This document shows positions 1-9,113 of a DNA stretch of 64,000 nucleotides, in pieces. The translations under genes were made by a program, and so were the position numbers. The stretch is from contig CAVTGS010000024.1 of assembly GCA_963734295.1 (NCBI GenBank), positions 1 through 64,000 of the forward strand, read 5' to 3'. The notes under the pieces are model-generated. The model saw only the letters and a program-made list of their open reading frames with translations, was not told the DNA's origin and made no database searches. The stretch is from JAEUMW01 sp963734295. GTDB taxonomy: Bacteria; Pseudomonadota; Gammaproteobacteria; Burkholderiales; JAEUMW01. Numbering within the stretch: position 1 is the stretch's first letter; each line of letters opens with the position of its first letter.

Positions 1-21
1 CCAGTAGTTGGTACGTAGTGC

Positions 22-277
22 TTACTTCTCCTGCACGTAGGAGCCCGGGGCGTCGTACACGGCCTCGCCGGCAGGCCCATGCGCGGCGGCTGGACGGGAT
101 CGCCGAGTGCTTGCGCAGCCACTCTCGCCATGCGGGCCACCACGACCCCTCGTTGTCAGGTACCCGGTCGTCCCAGCGCTCGCGGACCGGGCGAGGCTTT
201 GCGCTGGCTGGTGCAGCCAAGGCACCGCCCAGTCGAAGGACTTCGACCGGATGGTTCGACTGCGTGTCGAGCGTCAT
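22..277 (-). pseudogene. Miniature PHA synthase C-terminus (phaC-like), frameshifted
   Basis: Reading leftward from an ATG at 277, about 35 unrecognised residues are followed by the C-terminal signature of class I PHA synthases: EGSWWPAWREWL, then PVQPPRMGLPA, then DAPGSYVQEK and a stop. The intact PhaC in this window ends the same way (EGSWWPEWQRWL, then APGTYVYQE). The three blocks lie in different frames, with breaks near 105 and 70 (same sign, one base each). The catalytic Cys, Asp and His regions are absent, so it cannot be a synthase. A phased-repeat element sits 60 bp upstream of the ATG, nearly the spacing seen before phaC. It may be an internally deleted phaC that kept its promoter and tail, a small PHA-associated protein with a borrowed tail, or a degraded fragment. 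The PhaC tail is clear; the start is a guess. Confidence 0.55.
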
Positions 278-337
278 CGGACGGAGCGGGTCGTCTGAAA
301 TGCACACCAGCTGAGCTTAAACCGCGAAGCCCTGCCG

Positions 338-365
338 GTCGTCAGCGAAACGTCGCTCTTTGGTC
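338..365 (-). promoter_or_regulatory. Phased direct-repeat element upstream of mini-phaC
   Basis: On the minus strand GACC, GACG and GACG recur exactly 11 bases apart, with the middle and right units joined by TTTCGCT. The same 28-base layout occurs at 8117-8144 before phaC and, with one extra base, at 472-500 on the other strand. Direct repeats at one helical turn are typical of OmpR/PhoB-type regulator sites; the regulator here is unknown. Confidence 0.5.
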
Positions 366-471
366 GAAATCGAGTAAGTGGCCCGGGCTCGGTGCAGAAC
401 GCGCGCGAGACTGCCTGAGCGCGGCGTGAGCCCGGCCATCGGAGGCTGAATGCGTGCCTCACCGAGGCCCG

Positions 472-500
472 GACCGGATCGGGACGTTTTCGCTGACGAC
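472..500 (+). promoter_or_regulatory. Phased direct-repeat element upstream of the AI-2E-family gene
   Basis: On the plus strand GACC, GACG and GACG are spaced 11 and then 12 bases; the right half reads GACGTTTTCGCTGACGAC. It matches the element at 338-365 but points the other way, so the two form an inverted pair in the divergent region between the mini-phaC (start 277) and the transporter (start 654). The rest of 278-653 shows no convincing gene. Confidence 0.45.
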
Positions 501-653
501 TTGGGTGAGCGCAGGCTTTAGAATGGCTTGCCGCTGGCGAAGAAACTGAACCGCCGCTACGTAGGCGAGAGGCTGGACACGCATGGAGCAAGGGCGGAGG
601 AACTGGGCATCGGCACCGTCGCCGACCAGCCAGCACGAGGTGCTCGGTCGGCC

Positions 654-1736
654 ATGAAGGTTGTGCGCCCCGCGGGCTGGTTCTATGGCGCGCTGATCGT
701 CGCCCTGTCCGTTTGGATTCTGCACAGCTTCCTTCAGGCTTTGCTGGTGGCGTGCGTGACTGCGATCGCGAGCTGGCCGCTCTACCGGCAGTTTGCGGCC
801 CGCCTGCCGCGGCGCATGCCGCGAAGCGCGACTTCTCTCATCTTCACGTCCCTGATGACGATTTTCGTGCTGGCACCGTTGATGTTTGGCTTCGGTGCAC
901 TGCTCACTGAAGCCCACGCGCTACTTCTGGAGATCGCAGCCGCCGACAAGAAGGGGATCGCCGTTCCTCACGGGCTGGAGAACTTGCCACTAGTCGGACC
1001 CTGGGTGGCCGCCCGCTGGCAGAGCGAGCTCGCGCAGCCCGGAGCCCTCTTGGTGTGGGCGCAGCGGACGGACGCAACGGCGCTCCTTGCCTGGGCGCAG
1101 CCCCTCGGACAGTTCATGATTCGACACCTGTTCATCGTCACGTTCACGATCCTGGTTCTGTTTTTCCTGTATCAGGAAGGCGAATCACTCGCGGAGGGAT
1201 TCAGGCGACTGCTTCGTGAGCGCATCGGCGAGCGGGCCGAAGGTTATGTCGATCTCGCCGTGCGCGCCCTGCGCGCGTCGGTCAACAGCATGCTGGTCGT
1301 AGGGCTGTTCGATGGATTCGCATCCTGGGCCGCGTTCGCGGTCGCCGGCGTGCCGCACGCCGCACTGTGGGCCGTGATCACCGGCTCGCTCGCCCTGGTC
1401 CCCTTCCTCGGTTATGTCGCCGTCACCGCGTTGGCGTTGAAACTGACCATGACGGGCGCCTCGATGCCGGCGCTCCTCTCATTCGGGTTGGGCTGTGCCG
1501 TCCTGTTCTGCGGCGACAAGATCGTGCGGCCCATGGTTGCGCGCGACGCGACCCGTTTGCGCTTCGTCTGGATCCTCATGGGCTGCCTCGGTGGCTTCGA
1601 GGTTCTTGGCCTCGTGGGGCTCGTCGTAGGTCCGGTCTTGCTCACCATCACGAGAGAATTGTGGGAACAGCGCGTTCGCGATCTCGCTCCTCCGGACGTC
1701 ACCGACCCCACGTCCCCGGTCGACAACAGCGGGTGA
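654..1736 (+). CDS. AI-2E family (YdiK/PerM-like) membrane transporter
   Basis: A 360-residue integral membrane protein of the AI-2E transporter/PerM family, which exports small molecules across the inner membrane; the substrate cannot be told from sequence. Paired N-terminal hydrophobic helices (about residues 8-45 and 60-90) are followed by a soluble linker and a cluster of helices from about 160 to 345. The C-terminal block with GDKIVRPMV and GLVGLVVGPVLL is the conserved family region. The start chosen is the ATG at 654, because the 42 residues upstream in frame do not look like family sequence. A TTG at 528 lies only 27 bp from the repeat element at 472-500, and with the ATG the leader would be about 150 nt. 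It converges on the regulator gene ending at 1767. Confidence 0.8.
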   Translation: MKVVRPAGWFYGALIVALSVWILHSFLQALLVACVTAIASWPLYRQFAARLPRRMPRSATSLIFTSLMTIFVLAPLMFGFGALLTEAHALLLEIAAADKKGIAVPHGLENLPLVGPWVAARWQSELAQPGALLVWAQRTDATALLAWAQPLGQFMIRHLFIVTFTILVLFFLYQEGESLAEGFRRLLRERIGERAEGYVDLAVRALRASVNSMLVVGLFDGFASWAAFAVAGVPHAALWAVITGSLALVPFLGYVAVTALALKLTMTGASMPALLSFGLGCAVLFCGDKIVRPMVARDATRLRFVWILMGCLGGFEVLGLVGLVVGPVLLTITRELWEQRVRDLAPPDVTDPTSPVDNSG

Positions 1737-1766
1737 CAAGGCCCATGCGGCACGCGAAGCGACCGT

Positions 1767-4708
1767 TCACGCGAGCGTCGTTCGGCCGAGCTTCGCTTTG
1801 TCGAGCAGCGCTCGCGCTCTCTTGACGGCGGTTGTATCGATCGCTTCGGGGAGCTGATCGACGAGTGCAGCAAGCGCCTGCCGGTCTTCGGCGGTTGCAC
1901 CGTCGTATTCGCAGAGCTCGAGCAGCGCCATCAGCTCGAGCCATGGCGCCTCCTGCGCTCTGGCCTCTGCGATCGCCCGCCGAACCGAAGCATGGGCGAC
2001 AGCGGACTCGCCACGCCCACGGGCGATCGCAGCCTCGATCAGGAACAGCTGGGGCAGATACACGCGCTCTCCGTGCGTGTTCACGAATTGGAGCGCTTCC
2101 TCGAGTTCGTGTTGGGCCGCATCCCAGTCGCCGGCAAGCACCAGGGCCTCCGTGGCATACCCCAGGACTTCGCTTCCTCCCGCCAGCATTCCGAGCCGCG
2201 TATTGTCTTCGTACGCCTCTCGAATGCGGCGATAGCCCTCGCGCGGTCGTCCCATCCGGGCATCCGCCCAGCCGCGAAACCATCGGCACGCATTTCGACC
2301 TTGCGCGACCTCGGATTCGTCGACGAGTGCACGCATTTCGTCGGCCAGCGCCGCGACACGCTCCGTGTTGCCGAGTCGGACCTCGAACAGCGCACCGTAC
2401 CAGAGTGCCGCCAGCCGCGTGTTCGGCCATCCCAGCAGGCGAGCGCGTACCTGCGCCCGCTCCAACCGCGCGCGCCCCTGCTCGACGAACCCGGAATGAA
2501 GAAGGTTGATGCCGAGCAGCCCCAGCAGCGTGACCTGCGGATCGGCCACGAAGATTTCGACCGGCGCGAGTTCGAGAAGCTCCGCGGCCTCGAGCCCGCG
2601 CTCGATCCACGTGCCAGCCGCGCGCGATCGGCCCTGCAGCTGCTCCACGTATCCGTGCACGATGCACGTGACGAGCACAAGCACCGGATCGTTCGATGTA
2701 GACGAGAGCGCCTCGGCTCGTTCCGCCACCGCCAGCGCCTCGGCATAGTCCGCACGCAGACTAAGAACGAACCCGAACCCGTGCAGCAGCCGTCCGCGCA
2801 TCAGATGTTCGGGGATATCGGCGAGAAGCGAATACGCACGCTGGAACGCGCTCTTCGCTTCGGGACTGCTGATGCCATGCACGTGGGTGGCCGACACGCC
2901 GCGAAGCGTTGCGACCGTGATCTCCAGCGCGTGGCGCTCGGTGCCCTCCGGCGCTTGGCCGAGAAGGGTCAACGAATGCTCGGTAAGGCTCATGCACTCC
3001 CGCGGGCTCAGGTGCGCGAGCGCCGCTTCGGCAGCTTCGACGTAGTAGCGCAATGCGGGCATCGGCTCGCGGCCAAGCTCGAAGTGCATGGCGAGTTCCG
3101 CCGCGGCGACCGGTGCGCCTGCGCACGCTCCCGTTCCAGCGCGGCGCCGACTTTGCGGTGAAGCTCCGCCCGGGCGGATGGCGTCGTGCGCTCGTACAAC
3201 ACCTGGCGGAAGAGCGCGTGCCGGAACGAATAGGACTGCTCTGTCACATCGCTTCCCTGTCCGGCACGCGAGATGGCGAGCCACAGCTGCTCGCGCGCGA
3301 GTTCGTCGCATGTCTGGCCGACCGACGCAGCGTCGCGCTCGAGCGCATCCGCGATCGTGCTGACACGGAACTCGACCCCGCAAACGGCGCCGCCGAGAGC
3401 AGCGCACGCTGCTCGCTCCCCAGCTTGGCGACGTAATGATCGATGATGTTCGCCAGATTCTCTGGCACCGCCACGTTCGCGAGTTGCGCCCCGGCAGCAG
3501 CGTCCTCACCGCTTTGCGCCGCGCGTGTCATGACGTCGTTCAGAACAGACGCCACGAAGAGCGGCACGCCGTCCGTGCGCGCGTGCAAGCGCACGCACGA
3601 ACGTTTCGTCGCGGGCGAGTGATGGCGACCGTTCCGCCACGTAGTCGGCGACCTCCGCTTCCGAAAAGGAATCCAGCACGATCTCCTCGCACAGCCCGTG
3701 CAGGCGCAGCTCGTGCCGCAAGGGGTCGAGCGGATGATCCAGCGCGACCACCTCGGCGAGACGGAAACTTGCAAGCCACATGAGGCGCGCGCTGCCGCGC
3801 CGTCGCGCGATATAGTCGATGAGCTGAATCGTCGCGCGGTCGCTCCAATGCAGGTCCTCGGTTACCAGCAACAGCGGCCGGCGCTCGGTGTAGCGGTCGA
3901 GCACCTCGCCCATCTCGCGCAGCATGCGGTCCGGGCTCGCGCCCGCAAGCTCTCGTCGCAGGGCGTCACGCTCCTCCGCGGTGCTGAGCCACGGCAATTG
4001 CAGCAGCCAGGTCGGCGCCACGCCGCGCAGCAAGGCCGGGACGGCGCTGTCGCTGCGGCACAGCTCGGCGAGGGCGTCGAGAACGGGAAGGTACGGCTCG
4101 CCAACGCCGTAGTGCTCCACGCATTGGCCGCGTGCACAAGCGACGTCGCCGAGGCCCGCGACGAAATGCTCGATCAGCATCGTCTTGCCGATACCCGGTT
4201 CGCCGGCAACCCACACTACCGCGCGCTTGCCGCTGCACGCACCTTCCCAGGCGCGGCGAAGCCGCGAGAGCGCTGCCGCGCGACCGACGAAGGGTGGCGC
4301 CAGCGGCGAGCGGAGTGGCGACGCGTTCGTGCGAGCCGACGACGCGGTGGGTATCGCAATAGTGGCGGCAATGAAGCGATAGCCTCGCCGCGACACCGTT
4401 TCGATGAAGCGTGCGTGACGGGCATCGTCATCGAGCGCCGCCCTTAGTTCGCTGATGGAGGTCTTCAACACCGAGTCGCTAACGAAGCGGTGGCCCCAAA
4501 CTTCATCCAGCAACGCGTGCTTGGTCAGCAGTGATCCCGGTTGCCGCACGAGCGCGCACAACACGGCGAATGGCGTCGGCGCGAGAGCAACAGCTTTCCC
4601 GTCGCGCAGCAGGCGCGCATTTGCCTCGTCCAGTTCGAATCGGTCGAAGCGCACCTGGAGCGGATTCGACTGAGCCAGGGACTGAGCCGGGGCGTTGCGT
4701 TCTGCCAT
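1767..4708 (-). CDS. Winged-helix/AAA-ATPase/TPR transcriptional regulator, apparent frameshifts
   Basis: A large signal-transduction ATPase-type regulator of about 970 residues. The N-terminus (about residues 15-110) is an OmpR-type winged-helix DNA-binding domain. A P-loop ATPase follows (Walker A GEPGIGKT near residue 165; LLLVTEDLHWSD as Walker B region). The rest is helical TPR-like sequence ending KLGRTTLA. Three one-base shifts break the frame. Near 3586, LARAHGR should be read as HARTDGVPLF. At 3376-3379, a C4 run on the plus strand, SAAPFAG should run into VEFRVSTIADALE. Near 3120, LERERA should run into APVAAAELAMHFE. Each half reads well across the breaks, so this looks like one gene with sequence errors or very recent decay. 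The ligand is unknown. Confidence 0.75.
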
Positions 4709-4963
4709 GCGGGGCGCGAGGGGGTTCCGAGACCGGGCTGCGGATAGGTAGCATAGACGCCCTGTCCCCGGTGCTCAACTGGCAGCGCGCAAGCAATGCG
4801 AGCCCAGCTCGCCGGCGCGCGCCCCGCGGGTCTGCCCGGCGGCACCCCTGTGGCCGGGTTGGCAGCTCTGCGACTGGAAATCGCACCGGACCTGCAGTTT
4901 GTTTGCGAGCGATTCGCCCCGGCAGTACAGCGCTAACGAGGCGAACCTTCGCGCCCGATATCG

Positions 4964-5992
4964 CTAACCCAGCTCGAGCACGATCCGTCCATCCACCTTG
5001 CCGTGCTTGAGGTCGGCGAAGACATCGTTGATCTCTTCCAGACGTCTTCGATGGATATGAGCCTTCACCTTTCCTTCGGCAGCGAAATCGATGGCCTCTG
5101 CCAGGTCCTCGCGCGAGCCGACGATGGATCCGCGCAGTGTGATGCGCTTGAGAACCACGTCGAAGATGGGCGTAGCAAAATCTCCGGGCGGCAAACCAAC
5201 GAGGCTGATCGTGCCCTTACGTCGCACCAGGTGCAGTGCCTGGGCAAACGCCGGCGGCGAGACGGCAGTCACCAGCACGCCGTGGGCACCACCCTCCGTT
5301 TCCCGGATGACCTGCGCCGCTGCGTCGGGCGCCCTTGCGTCGATGGCGAGCTCGGCACCCAGGCTACGGGCCAAGGACAGCTTCTCTTCCGATACGTCCA
5401 AGGCCACGACATGGAGCCCCATGGCCTTCGCATACTGGATCGCGATATGGCCGAGGCCACCGATGCCGGAAACAGCAATCCATTCACCGGGACGGGCCTC
5501 GGTTTCCTTGATGCCCTTGTAGGTTGTCACGCCGGCACACAGGATCGGGGCCATCGCGACAAAATCCGCGTCGGCGGGCAGCCGGCCGACGTAGGCGGCC
5601 GAACCGATGGCATATTCCGCGAAGCTGCCGTTCACGCCGTAGCCACTGTTGTGCTGCTTCTCACACAACGTCTCCCAACCGGTGTAGCAATACTCGCAGG
5701 CGCCGCACGCGTCGTGCAGCCAGGCGATGCCGACGCGGTCCCCTTCCTTCAACTGCGTGACCCCGGCCCCAACGGCTGCGACGATGCCGGCGCCCTCGTG
5801 GCCCGGAATGAACGGTGGAACGGGTTTTACCGGCCAGTCGCCGTCGGCCGCATGCAAATCCGTGTGGCAGACGCCGGTCGCGACGATCTTAACGAGAACC
5901 TCGCCGGGCCCCGGCGACGGAACGGGAACCGCTTCGATCGTCAGCGGTGCTCCAAAGCGCTGTACTACCGCTGCTTTCATCGTTGTCGCCAT
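4964..5992 (-). CDS. adhP: Zinc-dependent alcohol dehydrogenase (AdhP type)
   Basis: A 342-residue cytosolic medium-chain dehydrogenase that oxidises primary alcohols or reduces aldehydes with NAD(H). Catalytic zinc ligands lie in GVCHTDLHAADGDW (Cys and following motif) and GHEGAG (His-Glu). The structural zinc cysteines are in CGACEYCYTGWETLC, and the Rossmann motif is GIGGLGHIA. Length is normal for AdhP. In a window with C1 and PHA genes it may handle short alcohols. It lies downstream of phaC on the same strand with a 174-bp gap, so it may be a separate unit. About 255 bp of featureless sequence separate it from the regulator to the left. Confidence 0.9.
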   Translation of the reverse strand: MATTMKAAVVQRFGAPLTIEAVPVPSPGPGEVLVKIVATGVCHTDLHAADGDWPVKPVPPFIPGHEGAGIVAAVGAGVTQLKEGDRVGIAWLHDACGACEYCYTGWETLCEKQHNSGYGVNGSFAEYAIGSAAYVGRLPADADFVAMAPILCAGVTTYKGIKETEARPGEWIAVSGIGGLGHIAIQYAKAMGLHVVALDVSEEKLSLARSLGAELAIDARAPDAAAQVIRETEGGAHGVLVTAVSPPAFAQALHLVRRKGTISLVGLPPGDFATPIFDVVLKRITLRGSIVGSREDLAEAIDFAAEGKVKAHIHRRRLEEINDVFADLKHGKVDGRIVLELG

Positions 5993-6166
5993 ATCGACCT
6001 CCGGACTTGGGTTGACATGAGGGAACCAGCATCCCGCTGCCCAGCGAGCAGTTCACCAGCGCGTGCCCGTCTTCCGTCACCCTCGCGCACCAGCCTGCCG
6101 GACCTGTGGCGAGGACCCCATCGACAAGGTCAGTCGCAGGTCCTGGTGCGGATGCAACGACCCGCG

Positions 6167-8050
6167 CTACTCCTGGTACACGTAGGTGCCGGGCGCCGGC
6201 CCAAGCGCCGCGAACCCCTCCTCTGCCGCACCCGTCGCCGGTGGCGCCACCCGCCCCGGCGAGGATCGCTCGACCAGCCACCGCTGCCATTCCGGCCACC
6301 ACGAGCCCTCGGTGACAGGCACCTGGGCCACCCAGGTCTCGGCATCGACGTAAAGCTCGCCCTCCCGGCGAGTATCGACCTGATAGTGGCGCCGCGGGTG
6401 GCCCGGTTCACTCACGACCCCGGCATTGTGACCACCCTTGGCGAGCAGGAACGTAACGTCGGTGTCGGCAAGCAGGTGGAGCTTGTACACCGACTTCCAG
6501 GGCGCGACGTGATCCTCGGTGGTAGCCACGGCGAAGATCGGCACGTGGATGTCGGTGATCACCACCGGTCGACCTTCTACCTTGTGGCGACCCTGGGCGA
6601 GATCGTTGTCGAGAAACAGCGAGCGCAGCAGCTCGGAGTGCATCGCGTACGGCGCGCGGGTCACGTCGGCATTCCACGCCGTCAGATCGCTCATCCCCTG
6701 GCGCTCGCCGAGCAGATACTCCCGCATCATCTTCGACCAGATCAGGTCGTTCGACCGCAGCAACTGGAAGGCGCCCGAGAACTGCTTGCCGTCGAGGTAG
6801 CCTTGGTCCCACATGATGTCCTCGATGTAGGTCACCTCGCTTTCGTCGATGAAGGGCATCAACTCACCCGGCTCGGTGAAGTCGAGCTCGGTGGTGAAAA
6901 GCGTCATCGAGCGAATCCGGTCCTCACCATCGCGGGCCATGGCCGCCGCCGTCGTCGTGAGCAGGATGCCGCCCAGACAGTAGCCCACCGCATGCGGCTT
7001 GACCCCCGGCACGATGGCTTCCACCGCCCGCAGCGCGGCGCGCACGCCAAGCCGGCGATAGTCGTCCAAGGAGAGGTCGCGGTCCTCGGGACCGGGGTTC
7101 TTCCACGAGATCATGAACACCGTATGCCCCTGCTCCACGAGGTACCTGACCATGGAGTTCTCGGGCGAGAGGTCCAGGATGTAGTACTTCATGATCGGCG
7201 CCGGCACGAGCAGGATTGGCTCGGCGTAGACCGAGTCCGTGGTCGGCGCGTACTGTATCAGCTCGATCAGGCGGTTGCGGAACACCACCTGGCCCGGCGT
7301 CACGGCCACGTCACGTCCCACCTTGAACGCCTCGGCGCCCACCGGCTTGCGGCCGGCAACAGCGCCTTCTATGTCCTGAATCAGGTTGAAGAAACCGCGC
7401 ATGAAGTTGAGGCCGCCGGACATGGCAGCCGCCTTCAGAACCTCGGGATTGGTCAACACGAAGTTCGAGGGCGACAACACGTCGAGAACCTGTCGCCCTG
7501 CGAAGTTCTGCGCGTACTCCTTCTGCGGCGACATGCCGCGGATGTCCGTGGTGGCGTTCGACCACCACTGCTGGTTCAGAAGAAACCACTGATAGAAGAA
7601 ATTGAAGGGCGGCTGCTGCCACTCTTCAGCGGTGAACCGGTGGTCCTGGGGCAGCGGGTCGATGCACGGCGGCGTCCCCGGCTGCCACCCGGCGCGGGCG
7701 GACCACATGGCGAATCGGGCCGCCTTGCGCCACGCCTTCTGCGCGAGCTCGGCCTGTCTGCCCGGCGCCATTGCCAGGTTGGCGAGCCAGTCCAGGTACC
7801 CAAGGATCGGGGCAGCGGGTGACACGCCCATAGTGAGTCTGCCGAGGACGGCATGAACAAAGCGGTCGATGGTGCGTGCGCTCGCCGGAAAGGTAATGGC
7901 GTCGGTAGTCTCTCGGCGCTGCTCGCCTGGGATGTGTGGCGCGGGCACGCGCGGCCCGGCGCGACGCTCCGTGCTGACTTCGGGTAGACCGGATTTCGGG
8001 CCAGTCGGAATAGGCGTGAGGGGATTGGCTTTCGGGTCGGAATCAGACAT
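6167..8050 (-). CDS. phaC: Class I poly(3-hydroxyalkanoate) synthase
   Basis: PhaC polymerises (R)-3-hydroxyacyl-CoA into PHA granules. The 627-residue protein has the class I N-terminal region (FNFFYQWFLLNQQWW), the lipase-like box GYCLGG with the catalytic cysteine, the Asp region (HVAPWKSVYKLH) and the His in GGHNAGVVSEPG. The tail is EGSWWPEWQRWL followed by APGTYVYQE. The ATG at 8050 is chosen because AGGGAG lies about 8 bases upstream and the in-frame extension further upstream is unlike PhaC. A phased-repeat element ends 66 bp upstream. No phaA, phaB, phaR or phasin gene is in the window. Confidence 0.95.
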   Translation of the reverse strand: MSDSDPKANPLTPIPTGPKSGLPEVSTERRAGPRVPAPHIPGEQRRETTDAITFPASARTIDRFVHAVLGRLTMGVSPAAPILGYLDWLANLAMAPGRQAELAQKAWRKAARFAMWSARAGWQPGTPPCIDPLPQDHRFTAEEWQQPPFNFFYQWFLLNQQWWSNATTDIRGMSPQKEYAQNFAGRQVLDVLSPSNFVLTNPEVLKAAAMSGGLNFMRGFFNLIQDIEGAVAGRKPVGAEAFKVGRDVAVTPGQVVFRNRLIELIQYAPTTDSVYAEPILLVPAPIMKYYILDLSPENSMVRYLVEQGHTVFMISWKNPGPEDRDLSLDDYRRLGVRAALRAVEAIVPGVKPHAVGYCLGGILLTTTAAAMARDGEDRIRSMTLFTTELDFTEPGELMPFIDESEVTYIEDIMWDQGYLDGKQFSGAFQLLRSNDLIWSKMMREYLLGERQGMSDLTAWNADVTRAPYAMHSELLRSLFLDNDLAQGRHKVEGRPVVITDIHVPIFAVATTEDHVAPWKSVYKLHLLADTDVTFLLAKGGHNAGVVSEPGHPRRHYQVDTRREGELYVDAETWVAQVPVTEGSWWPEWQRWLVERSSPGRVAPPATGAAEEGFAALGPAPGTYVYQE

Positions 8051-8116
8051 GGTCGCACTCCCTGATGGCAGGCTAGTGTCTTCTACGCCTGAAGCATAAC
8101 GGCACGCGCGCGCCGA

Positions 8117-8144
8117 GTCGTCAGGGAAACGTCGGCATTCGGTC
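8117..8144 (-). promoter_or_regulatory. Phased direct-repeat element upstream of phaC
   Basis: On the minus strand GACC, GACG and GACG recur at 11-base steps; the right part reads GACGTTTCCCTGACGAC. It is 66 bp upstream of the phaC ATG. Two close relatives lie at 338-365 and 472-500. The three copies share the repeats and the TTTC-CT spacer, while flanks differ, which favours a protein-binding site over a recent duplication. Confidence 0.55.
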
Positions 8145-8250
8145 AAGATTTGGAAGGAGGCGGCTCCTGCTGTCGCGAGCATGGACCGCGGAGCGGGATG
8201 CGGCGCGCTATGCCGATGATAGCGCGCCTGCGCCTCGCGGGCCGAAAGTC

Positions 8251-8673
8251 TCAATCGCCCGACGTCTCGCGGCTCACGATCTCGCAGAATTCGAGCAGGT
8301 CACGCAGCTCGTTCGACGCGATGGCGTATACGCGCGCGGGATCGAGCGCTGCGTACCGATGCGCGACCAGGTTGCGGAAGCTCGCGGCTGCAGCGAGGCG
8401 CTGCGCCAGAGCGAGGGGAATTCGCTTTCGGTCGGCGAGCTCGAGAAAGATCTCGCGGTAGCTCCCGGGTACGCTCATTCCGCTGTCGGCCAGCCAGTGC
8501 GCGGCAAGCGAAACGGTTTCCTGCAACGCCACGAAGACGTTGAGAACGACCACCTCGCGCGAGGTACGGTCCGCGCGGAACGTCTCCAGCGCGCTCGGTA
8601 GGGTGTCACGCACGCGGTCCACCGCATCGCGGATCGCCGCGATCTTGTTCGCGACGACCGCGGCGTCAACCAC
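8251..8673 (-). CDS. hepT: HepT-like HEPN ribonuclease toxin
   Basis: A 140-residue all-helical HEPN protein of the HepT (DUF86) family, the RNase toxin of the type VII MntA/HepT system. The RX4-6H active motif with its neighbouring Tyr is RNLVAHRY at about residues 99-106. The GTG at 8673 gives the usual start (VVDAAVVANKI) and overlaps the end of mntA by 8 bp. In this family the antitoxin poly-AMPylates the Tyr next to the motif; that Tyr is present. Confidence 0.85.
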   Translation of the reverse strand: MVDAAVVANKIAAIRDAVDRVRDTLPSALETFRADRTSREVVVLNVFVALQETVSLAAHWLADSGMSVPGSYREIFLELADRKRIPLALAQRLAAAASFRNLVAHRYAALDPARVYAIASNELRDLLEFCEIVSRETSGD

Positions 8674-9058
8674 GCCTGGCTGCCTCCAGCACGGCGCGCG
8701 TGAAGAGCTGTTCAATCGGCCGAAAGTCGAGATACTCTAGAATTGCTCGCGCTTTCCGGTCGACGAAGGCACGATGGTCTCGCTCGAAAACGATGCGACC
8801 ATCGCGGAACGCGCGGTAGGCGAGTCCCGGAGGTGCTTCGTCGAGCAGAACCAGATCGACGGGTCCGCCGACCGCAGCTTCTAGGCGGGACAGCAGATCG
8901 CCCAGATCGGAAGCCGACAGCTTCGCGCCTGCCGCGAGCCCGATCGCGACGTCGGTATCGCTCAGCTCGTGCGCGGTCCCACGACCCTTCGACCCGAAGA
9001 GCAGTGCGTAGGCGATACGTGGGTCGGTCTCGAGCACCGAGCGAAGCTGCGCAATCAC
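8666..9058 (-). CDS. mntA: MntA-like minimal nucleotidyltransferase antitoxin
   Basis: A 130-residue minimal nucleotidyltransferase. The catalytic GSx10DxD motif is present as GSKGRGTAHELSDTDVAI, and a third Asp follows in GGPVDLVLLD. In MntA/HepT pairs it adds AMP to the HEPN toxin and silences it. The GTG at 9058 gives the usual family length. A longer ATG start at 9130 would overlap the transporter gene that ends at 9114 and adds unrelated residues. It is translationally coupled to hepT downstream. Confidence 0.85.
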   Translation of the reverse strand: MIAQLRSVLETDPRIAYALLFGSKGRGTAHELSDTDVAIGLAAGAKLSASDLGDLLSRLEAAVGGPVDLVLLDEAPPGLAYRAFRDGRIVFERDHRAFVDRKARAILEYLDFRPIEQLFTRAVLEAARRG

Positions 9059-9113
9059 GACTGACAGTCTAACACCGCGACACCGCGTGCCTTCCTCGCG
9101 CGGCTCTGTCGCG

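Noticed and set aside
18..314. Plus-strand small genes at the left edge
   Set aside because: They overlap the PhaC tail on the minus strand and their Arg/Ser-rich products look like shadows.
5003..7822. Very long plus-strand open frame (over 900 codons)
   Set aside because: It lies opposite adhP and phaC, both with clear catalytic motifs; the frame is open because of high GC and its product is His/Arg-rich with no family features.
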